Positions 53,140 to 61,368 of a stretch of DNA of 64,000 nucleotides are shown here, in pieces (within the stretch, counting starts at the first letter, position 1; each line of letters opens with the position of its first letter). A program made the translations under genes and the position numbers. Below the pieces are notes generated by a model, which saw only the letters and a program-made list of their open reading frames with translations, did no database searches and was not told the origin of the DNA. The stretch comes from Sedimenticola sp. (lineage in GTDB: Bacteria > Pseudomonadota > Gammaproteobacteria > Chromatiales > Chromatiaceae): assembly GCA_002869585.1 (NCBI GenBank), contig PKUO01000002.1:128556-192555 (forward strand), written 5' to 3'.

Positions 53140-54927
53140 ATGTGTGGGTTGTGTGGTGAGTTGAGGTTTGATGGGGAGATGCCCGACATGGGCATGATTC
53201 AGCGTATGACCGATAAGCTGAAGCGCCGCGGGCCGGATCATGGCGGCTGTTACAGTGATGGTCCGCTGGGTCTGGGGCATCGTCGTCTCTCGGTCATCGA
53301 CCTGAGTGAGCACGCCCACCAGCCGATGGTCGATCAGGAGCTGGGCCTCGCCCTGGTGTTCAATGGCGCCATCTATAACTATCCCCAACTACGGGAAGAG
53401 CTGCGCGGTAAGGGCTACCACTTTTTTTCCGACGGCGATACCGAGGTCATCATCAAGGCCTATCATGCCTGGGGCGAGGCCTGTGTCGAACGGCTGCACG
53501 GCATGTTTGCCTTTGCCATCTGGAATCAGCACGAGAAAACCCTGTTTGTTGCCCGGGATCGTCTCGGCATCAAGCCCCTGTATTACACACGCAGCGGCAG
53601 TTTTTTCCGCTTTGCCTCGAATGTGCAGGCGATCCTGGCGGGTGGTGGCGTGGATACGTCGATAGATCCGGTGGCCTTGCATCACCAGTTTTCCCTGCAT
53701 GCGGTGATTCCCGCGCCGCTGACGATTCTCAATGGTGTGCGAAAACTGCAACCTGGTCACTGTATGACCATCAGCGCAAATGGGGATGAGTCTGTCCGTC
53801 GCTACTGGCATTTTCCGGCAACCCGACCCGAACGCCCCGTGAGCGATGACGAATGGCTGGAGCGCATCCACGAAGCGTTGCGTAATGCGGTGCGCAAACG
53901 CAATGAGATCGCCGATGTGCCGGTGGGTGTTCTGCTCTCCGGCGGATTGGATTCAAGCCTGCTGGTAGCCTTGCTGGCCGAGATCGGCATCAGCGATATT
54001 CGCACCTTTTCCATCGGATTCGAGGATCATCCCGAGGAGAAGGGCAGTGAGTTCGAGTACTCTGACCTGGTGGTCGAGCGCTACGCGACCGATCACAGGA
54101 AGTTCAGCATCGCCAACTCGGAGGTACTGAAACGCCTGCCGGAGGCGGTGGACGCCATGGCCGAACCGATGGTGGGTCAGGATGCGGTGGCCTTTTATCT
54201 GCTCTCGGAACAGGTCTCCAAGGAGATCAAGGTGGTTCAATCGGGGCAGGGGGCGGATGAGGTGTTTGGCGGTTATTTCTGGTATCCCCGCATGATGGAT
54301 GAGAGTGCTGGCACTCCGGTGGAACGATTCGCCAGGCACTATTTCGATCGTGATCACGAGGAGTTCCTGCACACGGTCTCGCCGGCCTACCGAGGTGCTG
54401 ACCACACGACCCTGAAGGTTGCGGAGCTGTTGGCCGAGCCGGAAGCGGATAGCTTCATGGACGCCGTGCTGCGCATGGATGTAACCACGCTGATTGTCGA
54501 TGACCCGGTGAAACGGGTGGATAACATGACCATGGCCTGGGGCCTGGAGGCCCGGGTGCCCTTTCTTGATCATGAGCTGGTGGAGCTGGCGGCGCGCTGT
54601 CCACCGGAGTTCAAGCTGCGCGAGGGTGGCAAGTATCCCCTGAAGGCCATGGCGCGGGGGCTGTTGCCGGATGCGGTTATCGACCGCCCCAAGGGCTACT
54701 TCCCTATGCCGGCGCTGAAATATGTGCGTGGTGAGTTCTTGCACTTCATGCGGGAGATACTGACCTCAAGGGCATGTATCGAGCGGGGCGTCTATTCCAG
54801 GGCCTATGTGGACATGCTGTTGGCCGCACCGGAAATGCACCACACCCGCCTGCAGGGCAGTAAATTATGGCATCTGGCCTTGCTGGAGTTCTGGCTGCAG
54901 CGCAATGTTGACACGCTCAGTGCCTGA
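53140..54927 (+). CDS. class II glutamine amidotransferase, N-acetylglutaminylglutamine amidotransferase-like
   Basis: A 595-aa asparagine-synthetase-family protein. The N-terminal Ntn domain starts with Met-Cys2 (nucleophile Cys) and GELRFDGEMPDM. The glutaminase domain includes GHRRLSVIDLS and FNGAIYNY. The ATP-binding domain has the PPi-loop GVLLSGGLDSSLLVAL near residue 265, then QSGQGADEVFGGYFWYPRM. The MCGxxGELRFD start favours the N-acetylglutaminylglutamine amide (NAGGN) osmolyte family over asparagine synthetase B. Its usual partners (the GNAT-ATP-grasp synthetase and a peptidase) are not next to it. Divergent from gnd. Confidence 0.7.
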   Translation: MCGLCGELRFDGEMPDMGMIQRMTDKLKRRGPDHGGCYSDGPLGLGHRRLSVIDLSEHAHQPMVDQELGLALVFNGAIYNYPQLREELRGKGYHFFSDGDTEVIIKAYHAWGEACVERLHGMFAFAIWNQHEKTLFVARDRLGIKPLYYTRSGSFFRFASNVQAILAGGGVDTSIDPVALHHQFSLHAVIPAPLTILNGVRKLQPGHCMTISANGDESVRRYWHFPATRPERPVSDDEWLERIHEALRNAVRKRNEIADVPVGVLLSGGLDSSLLVALLAEIGISDIRTFSIGFEDHPEEKGSEFEYSDLVVERYATDHRKFSIANSEVLKRLPEAVDAMAEPMVGQDAVAFYLLSEQVSKEIKVVQSGQGADEVFGGYFWYPRMMDESAGTPVERFARHYFDRDHEEFLHTVSPAYRGADHTTLKVAELLAEPEADSFMDAVLRMDVTTLIVDDPVKRVDNMTMAWGLEARVPFLDHELVELAARCPPEFKLREGGKYPLKAMARGLLPDAVIDRPKGYFPMPALKYVRGEFLHFMREILTSRACIERGVYSRAYVDMLLAAPEMHHTRLQGSKLWHLALLEFWLQRNVDTLSA

Positions 54928-54980
54928 TTTACCTGGCCATTGTTTTCATAGATTGATTCACTGAATTCGAGGAACCGGCA

Positions 54981-55430
54981 ATGCTCTCTTTTGCGCTCAC
55001 ACTGCACATCCTGGCAACTGTAATCTGGGTTGGCGGAATGTTTTTCGCCCATATGGCGCTGCGGCCAGCGGTCAATGATCTGCTTGAACCACCGGTCAGG
55101 CTGCCGCTGTTGCGGCGTGTTCTCAGTGGTTTTTTCCTCTGGGTCTGGATATCGGTAGGCACCCTGCTGGCGACCGGATTCTGGATTTTTCTCGGCCTTT
55201 GGGCCGGTAAAGCCGGTCTCTATGTGCATATCATGATGGGAATCGGGTTGTTGATGATGGTGATCTTCAGCTTCATCTACTTTGTCCCTTTCCGAAAAAT
55301 GGGCATTGCACTGGACATGCAGAATATTGCACAAGCCGGGGCACAAATGGCGAGAGTGCGGGGTCTGATAGGTATAAACCTGGTTCTTGGCCTGGTGACA
55401 ACGGTGATTGCCGTGGTCAAGACGCTCTAG
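54981..55430 (+). CDS. CopD family membrane protein
   Basis: A 149-aa membrane protein with four hydrophobic segments (about 5-25, 50-73, 82-103 and 127-147). It has LHILATVIWVGGMFFAHMALRP at the start, a pattern of the CopD (copper resistance D) family with the helix 1 His. No copC, copA or copper chaperone is nearby, so a role in copper transport is unproven. It follows the amidotransferase gene by 53 bp. Confidence 0.78.
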   Translation: MLSFALTLHILATVIWVGGMFFAHMALRPAVNDLLEPPVRLPLLRRVLSGFFLWVWISVGTLLATGFWIFLGLWAGKAGLYVHIMMGIGLLMMVIFSFIYFVPFRKMGIALDMQNIAQAGAQMARVRGLIGINLVLGLVTTVIAVVKTL

Positions 55431-55491
55431 TGTTGATTTTTTAACCTGCCAACACCATATACACAAACTGACTGTTTTTTGGAGATATAAG

Positions 55492-55824
55492 ATGGATGCG
55501 TTAGCACGTATTAAAGAGCAGGTGGAAAGTAACCCCATCGTGCTCTACATGAAAGGTACCCCGCAATTTCCCCAGTGTGGATTCTCATCCCGTGCGGCGG
55601 CGGCGTTACAGGATTGCGGTGTCAAGTTTGCCTATGTGAATATCCTGGCGGATCCGGAAATCTTTGAGAATCTTCCGAAGTTTGCCGACTGGCCGACTTT
55701 TCCACAGCTCTACATCGATGGCGAGCTGGTGGGTGGCTGTGACATTACCCTGGAGCTGCATGCCAGCGGTGAGTTGCAAAAGATGACGACAGAGGCCGCG
55801 AAAAAGTGGCCTGAAGAGTCTTGA
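55492..55824 (+). CDS. grxD: monothiol glutaredoxin, Grx4 type
   Basis: A 110-aa monothiol glutaredoxin with active site CGFS near residue 31 (PQCGFSSRAA), and WPTFPQLYIDGELVGGCDI with the cis-Pro. Such proteins carry a bridging [2Fe-2S] cluster with glutathione and pass iron-sulfur clusters to targets. I chose the ATG at 55492 with GGAG 7 nt upstream over a longer in-frame start at 55408 that lacks one. A terminator follows. Confidence 0.95.
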   Translation: MDALARIKEQVESNPIVLYMKGTPQFPQCGFSSRAAAALQDCGVKFAYVNILADPEIFENLPKFADWPTFPQLYIDGELVGGCDITLELHASGELQKMTTEAAKKWPEES

Positions 55825-55838
55825 TTAGCAAGTTTCAG

Positions 55839-55873
55839 AACCGCTGTTAGGGCTTATTGTCCTAATGGCGGTT
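55839..55873 (+). terminator. terminator of grxD
   Basis: AACCGCTGTTAGG pairs with CCTAATGGCGGTT through two G-U wobbles and a nine-base loop, followed by a short T-run. It is 15 nt past the grxD stop. Confidence 0.6.
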
Positions 55874-55960
55874 TGCCTTGAATCCTCTCCGTCCCCTGGC
55901 TGAAATTAGCCCTTGTGATTCTTCTCACAGAATCGAATAATAAAGACCGTTTTGAAACAT

Positions 55961-55981
55961 CCGGTAACAATTTGTTACCGG
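55961..55981. promoter_or_regulatory. palindromic operator-like site upstream of the DUF2202 gene
   Basis: The 21-bp sequence CCGGTAACA-ATT-TGTTACCGG is a perfect inverted repeat with a 3-nt centre. Its core GTAACAATTTGTTAC (55964-55978) is 12/15 identical to GAAACATATTGTTAC at 59108-59122 upstream of the OmpR-like regulator gene. OmpR-family boxes often have such TTGTTACA halves. It is about 230 bp before the DUF2202 start codon. Confidence 0.5.
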
Positions 55982-56208
55982 TTTGTAATACTTCTGAATC
56001 ACTCTGAAACAGCTCTCGCCTATAGTCCCACCTGAATAAATAAAGTTGGTTGGGCTTGGTCTTTTTATATCTGCACTAGTTCCCGGTCAGCCACAGATCG
56101 CCGTGGACACCGATGGTGATGGAGTCTGGTAAATCAGGCTTTAGTGCACTCAAGATATTACAAGAACCGCCGTTAGATCTTATGTAGTATTTTTATGAGG
56201 AGTCTATT

Positions 56209-56877
56209 GTGGCTAAGAAATCTGGTTTTATCCTGACGACGGTTCTATCCGTTCTATTTTCCCTGGCGGCGAATGCCGCTTCAACCCTCACCCAGGGGGA
56301 AATCGATACTCTCAAATTCATGCGTGAAGAAGAGAAAATGGCGCGTGATGTCTACCTGACCATGTATGAAGCTTGGGGAATCGAAACCTTTGCGAATATC
56401 GCTGAATCCGAACAGAAACACACTGATGCGGTAAAAAACCTGTTGGATCGTTATGGCATAGAAGACCCTGTCAAGGTGGATACAATCGGTGTCTTTGTCG
56501 ACCAGGAACTAGCCGATCTGTATACGACACTGGTCGACCAGGGCATGATATCGGCCGAACAGGCACTGCGGGTGGGTGCTCTGATCGAAGAGGTGGATAT
56601 GGAAGATATCGTCAACGCCATAGCCGAAACCGATGAACGGATGATTCAGCGGGTCTATGGAAATCTTCTGGCAGGTTCGGAAAATCACCTGCGCGCCTTT
56701 GTTTCACAACTTGAAATGATGGGGATTGAGTACGAGGCACAGATCCTGAGCACAGAGGAGTTTGAGCATATCCTGGATGGCGACGACGACCAAGACTCTG
56801 AACAGACAGAGACTGACAGCGCAACAGAGAGCGTGAGCAGTACCACACGCGGTGGCGGCAGAGGACGGTCTCGCTAA
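56209..56877 (+). CDS. DUF2202 ferritin-like secreted protein
   Basis: A 222-aa protein with a signal peptide (FILTTVLSVLFSLAANA) and a DUF2202 domain. REEEKMARDVYLTMYEAWG near residue 38, NIAESEQKHTDAVKNLL, and further EExxxxD motifs suggest a four-helix ferritin-like bundle with Glu/His metal ligands. The tail is acidic, then ends RGGGRGRSR. It starts with GTG after GAGGAG. The function is unknown. It is directed toward the two-component genes and shares an operator-like site with them. Confidence 0.82.
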   Translation: MAKKSGFILTTVLSVLFSLAANAASTLTQGEIDTLKFMREEEKMARDVYLTMYEAWGIETFANIAESEQKHTDAVKNLLDRYGIEDPVKVDTIGVFVDQELADLYTTLVDQGMISAEQALRVGALIEEVDMEDIVNAIAETDERMIQRVYGNLLAGSENHLRAFVSQLEMMGIEYEAQILSTEEFEHILDGDDDQDSEQTETDSATESVSSTTRGGGRGRSR

Positions 56878-56993
56878 GAGCGAAAAGAGCCCTGCCAATA
56901 TTTGCAGCTTGTCAGCGGTTTTTCGTGATCGATCAAGGGCTACCGGCATCTACGTGCATGCCGGTAGTCTTTGCATCAAGCCGCCTTGGCCAC

Positions 56994-58298
56994 TCAGGCC
57001 AATGGCACGGTTATTACAAACTCACTGCCGGTTGGCGTATGTGGCAGTAGTTCGATTTTCCAGCCGTACACATTCACCAGTTGTTGCACAATCGACAGGC
57101 CCAGGCCGCTTCCCTCGCCGGTGCGGGAAGTGTCTTTCTTGAAGAAGGGTAGAAAGACGCTTTCGCGTATCGCCTCATCTATACCAATGCCGTTATCGGT
57201 TACCGATATTCGGGCCTTGTGCAGCGTTGGATTGCAAACATAGCTGAGCTTGATTGTTTTCGCCTGACTGTGTCGGATTGCATTGTCGATCAGGTTGGTC
57301 AGGATTCTCTGTAGTGGTATCCCGGCAGCGATAACTGAACAGGGCGAAGCTCTGTGCAGGATAATCTTTACCTTGTCGGTTGCATACAGATCCACCACCG
57401 ATTGCAGAAACGGCAGCAGTTCAATGGTTTCAATGTCCTGTGGAATCAGATCCTTGGAGAGTTGAAGCGTCTGCCCGATAATCTAGTCCATCGTGTCGAT
57501 ATCGGCAAGAATACGTTGCTTCAGATCGGAGTCTCCATCGGTTTTCAATAGCTCCACCGCCAGGGTGATACGCGCCAGCGGCGTGCGTAGGTCGTGAGAG
57601 ATGCCGGACAGAAGAATATTTCTGCTGTTGAGCAGGTTTTTGATTTTGTCATCCAGTCGCTGAAAGCTGGCGGAAAGTTCGGCGATTTCAGTGATGGAGG
57701 ACTGAGGCAGCTCGGGCATTTCGTTTAGAATGCCGATTTTCCGGGTGGAGGCAATCAGCTCCTTGATGGGTCTGGTCAGCCTGTAGCTGATGGTTGCAGT
57801 GAGCAAGGTAACGATGATGAGCCCCACCAGGGTGGCGATCAGGAGTATCGATGAGTAGTTGACCTTCAGCCGGTCTCCACTGAATCCTGCGCGCAATACC
57901 TTGCCAGACAAGGGAATATCTGCCCAGTACCAGTGTTTTCCATCCTTTTCTGTTTTGAACAGGTATATCTCGGTTTCCAGCTGCCAGCTCAGGCTATCTT
58001 CGAGCAATGTAATAAAGTTGTTGTCTGCCGGACTGCCGTGTATGACCGAAGTAGGCATGCCGATGCTGAGATCATGGGCGAGAAACAGTTCGTGTTCGAA
58101 ATCCGGGCGCGTGCCAGGAGGCAGTTCAAGCCAGGTTTGCGCGGAGAGGGCGATCAGGGAGGAAAAATCATTTGCCAGGCGGCGTGTTGCCGGGTAGACA
58201 ATCAGGTAGTGGATTATGGTAAAAAGCACCACCGCGAAGAGAATAACCCCCATCCCATAGGATAAGCTCACCTGGGCGAATAGGCCGGTCCTTCTCAT
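56994..58298 (-). pseudogene. OmpR/EnvZ-type sensor histidine kinase, interrupted by one TAG
   Basis: The gene encodes a membrane kinase with TM1 (about residues 8-34), a periplasmic domain, TM2 (about 150-170), HAMP, the H-box SGISHDLRTPLARI with His235, and, after the stop, the ATP-binding domain (NLIDNAIRHS, DNGIGID, GSGLGLSIV). An in-frame TAG at 57483-57485 stops translation after residue 271, in the region DIDTMD-*-IIGQ. Frame and similarity continue without loss beyond it, so this is one nonsense codon (CAG to TAG would explain it). The truncated product lacks the ATPase domain. It could be a genuine loss, a sequence error, or a split kinase. It is 3 nt after the response regulator stop. 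Confidence 0.82.
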
Positions 58299-58301
58299 GG
58301 C

Positions 58302-59024
58302 TTAGCTTTTCTTGGTTGAGGGCTCTGGAGTGAAGATATAGCCTTCTCCCCACATCGTTTTGATATAGAGTGGATTGTTTGGGTTTTCCTCGATTTTCTG
58401 CCGCAGACGGTTGATTCTGACATCAATGCTGCGGTCATAGGGCGAGAGTGAGTAACCCTTCAGGTTCTCCATCATAAAGTCGCGGCTCATGACCCTGTTC
58501 GGATGGTTGATAAACAACTCCAGTAACTTGTACTCGCCGCTGGTAAGGCTGAGTTCATCGTTCTCCTTGAATACCTGCTTTGCGTCCCTGTTGATACTGA
58601 ATGGACCAAAGCGATACTCGTTGGTGGATTCGGTCGAAGATTGATTTCCTGCCACTCCGTCACGCCGCAGGACCGCCTTGATTCTGGCGAGCAATTCGCG
58701 CGGATTGAAAGGCTTCGGAAGGTAGTCATCGGCACCGACCTCAAGGCCGATGATGCGATCTATGTCTTCTCCCTTGGCCGATAACATGATGATCGGTGTG
58801 CCAGAGCGTGTCTTGATCCTTTTCGCAATGCTCAGGCCATCTTCCCCGGGAAGCATGATATCGAGGATTACGAGATCAATGTTGCCCTCGTCGATCTTTT
58901 CCTCGACTCCGCTGCCGTCTTCCAGGGTTTCCACGCCAAAGTTGTTTTCCTGGAGATAACGTGAGAGAAGGTCGCGCAGACTGGGGTCGTCATCAATGAC
59001 GAGGATACGTGTATTACTTTCCAT
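58302..59024 (-). CDS. OmpR family response regulator
   Basis: A 240-aa response regulator. The receiver domain has ILVIDDDPSLRDLL, the phospho-acceptor Asp55 (DLVILDIMLPGEDGLSI) and the conserved Lys in GADDYLPKPFNPRELLARIKAVLRR. The C-terminal winged helix has LTSGEYKLLELF and SIDVRINRLRQKIEENP, ending at GEGYIF. It is close to OmpR itself. It is the first gene of the pair with the kinase, and a matching operator-like site lies upstream. Divergent from the small secreted gene. Confidence 0.95.
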   Translation of the reverse strand: MESNTRILVIDDDPSLRDLLSRYLQENNFGVETLEDGSGVEEKIDEGNIDLVILDIMLPGEDGLSIAKRIKTRSGTPIIMLSAKGEDIDRIIGLEVGADDYLPKPFNPRELLARIKAVLRRDGVAGNQSSTESTNEYRFGPFSINRDAKQVFKENDELSLTSGEYKLLELFINHPNRVMSRDFMMENLKGYSLSPYDRSIDVRINRLRQKIEENPNNPLYIKTMWGEGYIFTPEPSTKKS

Positions 59025-59106
59025 TTTTGTGCAGCTTCATATGAATCTCTCTGATAGAAAAGGATAGCTGATTTTTCGGTTTTTTGATTAAGAATCATTA
59101 AAATAG

Positions 59107-59125
59107 TGAAACATATTGTTACAAA
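59107..59125. promoter_or_regulatory. OmpR-type operator between regulator and small secreted gene
   Basis: TGAAACATATTGTTACAAA lies in the divergent region 83-101 nt before the regulator start and about 100 nt before the 59222 gene. Its core GAAACATATTGTTAC matches the site near 55964 at 12/15 positions. It also resembles the RstA/OmpR-type TACATNTNGTTACA pattern. Autoregulation is plausible. Confidence 0.5.
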
Positions 59126-59221
59126 ATATATTGCCCTGGAAACACATGAAAAATGAATCAGGTATAGACTTTCCTCCATCAGAAGATTATCTGGTTTACA
59201 TATGATTGTGGAGATATAGAC

Positions 59222-59536
59222 ATGAAACGTTTTGGGACAGTGATTGTTATGGCGCTTGCTATGGCGTTTTGTGCAGATCTTTCAGCAGCAGGGGGTGCCA
59301 AAGGTGGAGCAAGGTCCATGAAGGGTATTTCCGGGTCTGCCGGTCAGGAGATGCAGAATCGATACCAGAATGAGAACAGGTATCGCTATAACAAGGGTGA
59401 AGGCCAGAAGGCCGGGAACCAGATGCAGATTCGAAATGAGAATCAATTAAGAAATTTCGATGGGTCTGAAACCGAGGAGCAAATCAGGTTGAAAAACCAA
59501 CTGAGGCTCCAGGAAATGATCAATTCGAAGGACTAA
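59222..59536 (+). CDS. small secreted Arg/Asn/Gln-rich protein
   Basis: I do not recognise this 104-aa protein. It has a signal peptide (MKRFGTVIVMALAMAFCADLSA). The mature part is rich in Asn, Gln, Arg and Glu and low in hydrophobics, with YQNENRYRY and NQMQIRNENQLRN, and is likely unstructured or a coiled-coil former. It is divergent from the OmpR-like regulator and probably controlled by it. Next gene is 25 bp downstream. Confidence 0.7.
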   Translation: MKRFGTVIVMALAMAFCADLSAAGGAKGGARSMKGISGSAGQEMQNRYQNENRYRYNKGEGQKAGNQMQIRNENQLRNFDGSETEEQIRLKNQLRLQEMINSKD

Positions 59537-59561
59537 ACGCAATTTATTAAAAAAACGGATT

Positions 59562-59933
59562 ATGACAATGTGGCGGACCAGTGTTTTAGTTGTTTCAATT
59601 TCAGTTGGATTATTGCTCATGCCGGTGTCTGGGTTTGCCGAGAGCCAAGCACCCCGGACAGCTGATAAAGGCGCTACAGCATCATCTGAAAGCACTTTGG
59701 TCGCACCAGTCAAAGCCATCCGCGCCTGGGTTGAAGAAATCTACGAGAAATATATCGATATACCGCCTTCCAGGAAAGCCCAGGGACAGAGCAGTTACGG
59801 TCTGGGCTATGAAGCCAGAGCGCAACGTGGCGCCAGTGCCGGACCATCAGGCAATGCCCAAGGGATGGGTAATGGTGGTGGCGGCAACGGTGGTGGCGGC
59901 AACGGTGGCAGCGGTAACGGCAATGGCAGATAA
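59562..59933 (+). CDS. small secreted protein with glycine-rich tail
   Basis: A 123-aa protein of unknown function. A signal peptide spans VVSISVGLLLMPVSGFAE. The middle is a helix with AWVEEIYEKYIDIP near residue 55. The C-terminal part (about 93-123) is almost entirely Gly, Asn and Ser and ends NGNGR. The short direct repeats in the DNA at about 59875-59925 code for the glycine tail. It is in line with the next gene, 46 bp upstream of it. Confidence 0.7.
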   Translation: MTMWRTSVLVVSISVGLLLMPVSGFAESQAPRTADKGATASSESTLVAPVKAIRAWVEEIYEKYIDIPPSRKAQGQSSYGLGYEARAQRGASAGPSGNAQGMGNGGGGNGGGGNGGSGNGNGR

Positions 59934-59979
59934 CTTAGATGACAGCAAACAAAATTTAGCAAAGCAGACGAGGGTTACT

Positions 59980-60417
59980 ATGAAAAAAACAGTCGTATCA
60001 ATCATCTCAATCGGCATGATCTCCGCTACCGTGGCGGCCTATGCCCATCATCCAAGCCCTGCAGAACCGGATATCGGTGATGCGATGGGTATGCATGATG
60101 CGGCTATTGAAGCGATGCTGGATCAACGACCGGATACAGTGGATCCTATGACCAATCGCAGCGATAACGTAGGGGTCAACATCGGGGGTAATACCGCGTC
60201 TGAACTCCGAGGTCCAGGTACAACCAGTGGTGATGATGCCAGTGCGGATACAGGAGGTGCTGGTGTTGCTGGTAATGCCATGGGCGGTATCGGTGGCGAT
60301 GGCATCGGTGGCGGAGCATCCGGTAGTGACGGCGCGGCTTCCGGTGGCGCCGATGGCGCTGGTGCGGGTGGTTCCGGCGCAGGTGGATCCGGCGGTGCGG
60401 GTGGCGGTCCCCGTTAA
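59980..60417 (+). CDS. small secreted glycine-rich protein
   Basis: A 145-aa protein of unknown function with a signal peptide (VVSIISIGMISATVAAYA) followed by HHPSPAEPDIGDAMGMH. The mature part has a short charged segment with two His and several Asp near residues 20-60, then a Gly/Ala/Ser-rich tail from about 85 to the end, finishing GGGPR. I chose the ATG at 59980; the frame stays open further upstream. A terminator follows. The His-rich start could bind metal. Confidence 0.7.
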   Translation: MKKTVVSIISIGMISATVAAYAHHPSPAEPDIGDAMGMHDAAIEAMLDQRPDTVDPMTNRSDNVGVNIGGNTASELRGPGTTSGDDASADTGGAGVAGNAMGGIGGDGIGGGASGSDGAASGGADGAGAGGSGAGGSGGAGGGPR

Positions 60418-60448
60418 GCGACAGCTTTCTCTCATCGGTTAAACAGCA

Positions 60449-60480
60449 ATCACACCGCAGATTATGCGGTGTGATTTTTT
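60449..60480 (+). terminator. rho-independent terminator of the small secreted genes
   Basis: ATCACACCGCA and TGCGGTGTGAT form an 11-bp perfect stem with loop GATTA, followed by a T-run. It ends the three-gene small-secreted-protein run. Confidence 0.9.
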
Positions 60481-60629
60481 ATATCTTCCGTAACTTTCTG
60501 ATATCTATAATATAAATCCCGGCTGCACAGTCCAGGCAGCTCTCTTTTTTCATGAATAAACCAGAGATGTCATTTCTTCACTATAGTTATAGATATGAGG
60601 AGTGGTAGCTGTTGATAAGGGATATTCAG

Positions 60630-61358
60630 ATGAGAGAGGGAGTCAAATTACCACCCGCAAAGGGAGAGAAAAGGGTAGCTACTTGCCAGCAGGTAAGTTG
60701 CTCGGCCTGCGAAATCAGGGCGTTAATGCTTTTCTCTGGCCTCAACGAGACGCAGGTGGCCGATCTTAGTCTAGAGGTTGACGAGTGTCACTTTCCTCCG
60801 AAATCAACACTGTTTGAAGAGAAAAAGGAGGGCGATTACCTCTTTTCCATCAAGCAGGGTTTGGTCAAGCTGGTTCGGCATTCGCCGTCGGGTGAAAAGC
60901 GGATTCTGCGTCTGCTGGGGCAGGGGAGCGTTATCGGTATCGAACTGCTGGCCGGTGAGCCGTGCTATACCGAATCTGCGTTTGCGATATCTGATACCTA
61001 TGCCTGTCAATTGCCGCTGATGCTTGTGCGAAAGCTGGAACAACAGTGTATCGGTATTGTTGATCGACTCTCGGAACAGTGGCAGCAACAACTTCATTTC
61101 TCCGAACGAACCCTGGTCGAGCTCTCCACCGGGCCGGTGCGCAAACGGGTTATTCGCCTGATTCGCCTGCTGGTCGAAATGCAGGGTAATCAGTATGAGA
61201 AAATCTGGATGCTGACTACCGAAGATGTGGCGTCGATCATCGGGGCATCCGTTGAGAGCGCCAGCCATGTGGTGGCTGAGTTGAAAAGAGAAAAGACGAT
61301 TACCCGTGTTGCTCCCCATATATTTCGAGTGGATAAACGGGCTCTTTCCAGGCAATGA
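60630..61358 (+). CDS. Crp/Fnr family transcriptional regulator
   Basis: A 242-aa protein with a cyclic-nucleotide-binding-fold N-domain (LLGQGSVIGIELL) and a C-terminal HTH (VASIIGASVESASHVVAELKRE). The N-terminus has Cys19, Cys24 and Cys27 in TCQQVSCSACEIR, and further Cys at about 53, 97 and 107. That resembles the Fnr iron-sulfur pattern but differs in spacing, so a redox role is possible but not certain. ATG at 60630 with AAGGGA upstream is preferred over a TTG at 60612. It is upstream of no obvious target on the plus strand; the cytochrome gene on the other strand is a candidate. Confidence 0.87.
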   Translation: MREGVKLPPAKGEKRVATCQQVSCSACEIRALMLFSGLNETQVADLSLEVDECHFPPKSTLFEEKKEGDYLFSIKQGLVKLVRHSPSGEKRILRLLGQGSVIGIELLAGEPCYTESAFAISDTYACQLPLMLVRKLEQQCIGIVDRLSEQWQQQLHFSERTLVELSTGPVRKRVIRLIRLLVEMQGNQYEKIWMLTTEDVASIIGASVESASHVVAELKREKTITRVAPHIFRVDKRALSRQ

Positions 61359-61368
61359 GACAGAGACG

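Larger units (their letters stand above)
55825..56208 (+). other. 384-bp intergenic region before the DUF2202 gene
   Basis: It contains the grxD terminator (55839-55873) and a strong operator-like palindrome (55961-55981). Further on, 56104-56133 reads GTG GAC ACC GAT GGT GAT GGA GTC TGG TAA, encoding VDTDGDGVW and stop, a calcium-loop-like fragment without a start, perhaps a relic. The rest is AT-rich leader. Confidence 0.55.

Noticed and set aside
12050-57485. Amber codon reassignment (TAG read as an amino acid), suggested by two genes broken by TAG (cca and the kinase).
   Set aside because: Several intact genes here end in TAG (hsp20, the MidA-type methyltransferase, the TauE/SafE gene, the CopD gene) without read-through similarity beyond, and no suppressor tRNA or PylS was seen. 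Mutation is the simpler explanation.
59875-59930. Short tandem repeats or a CRISPR-like array.
   Set aside because: The repeats are GGTGGCGGCAAC-type codons of a glycine-rich tail, without spacers. No CRISPR array was seen anywhere in the window.
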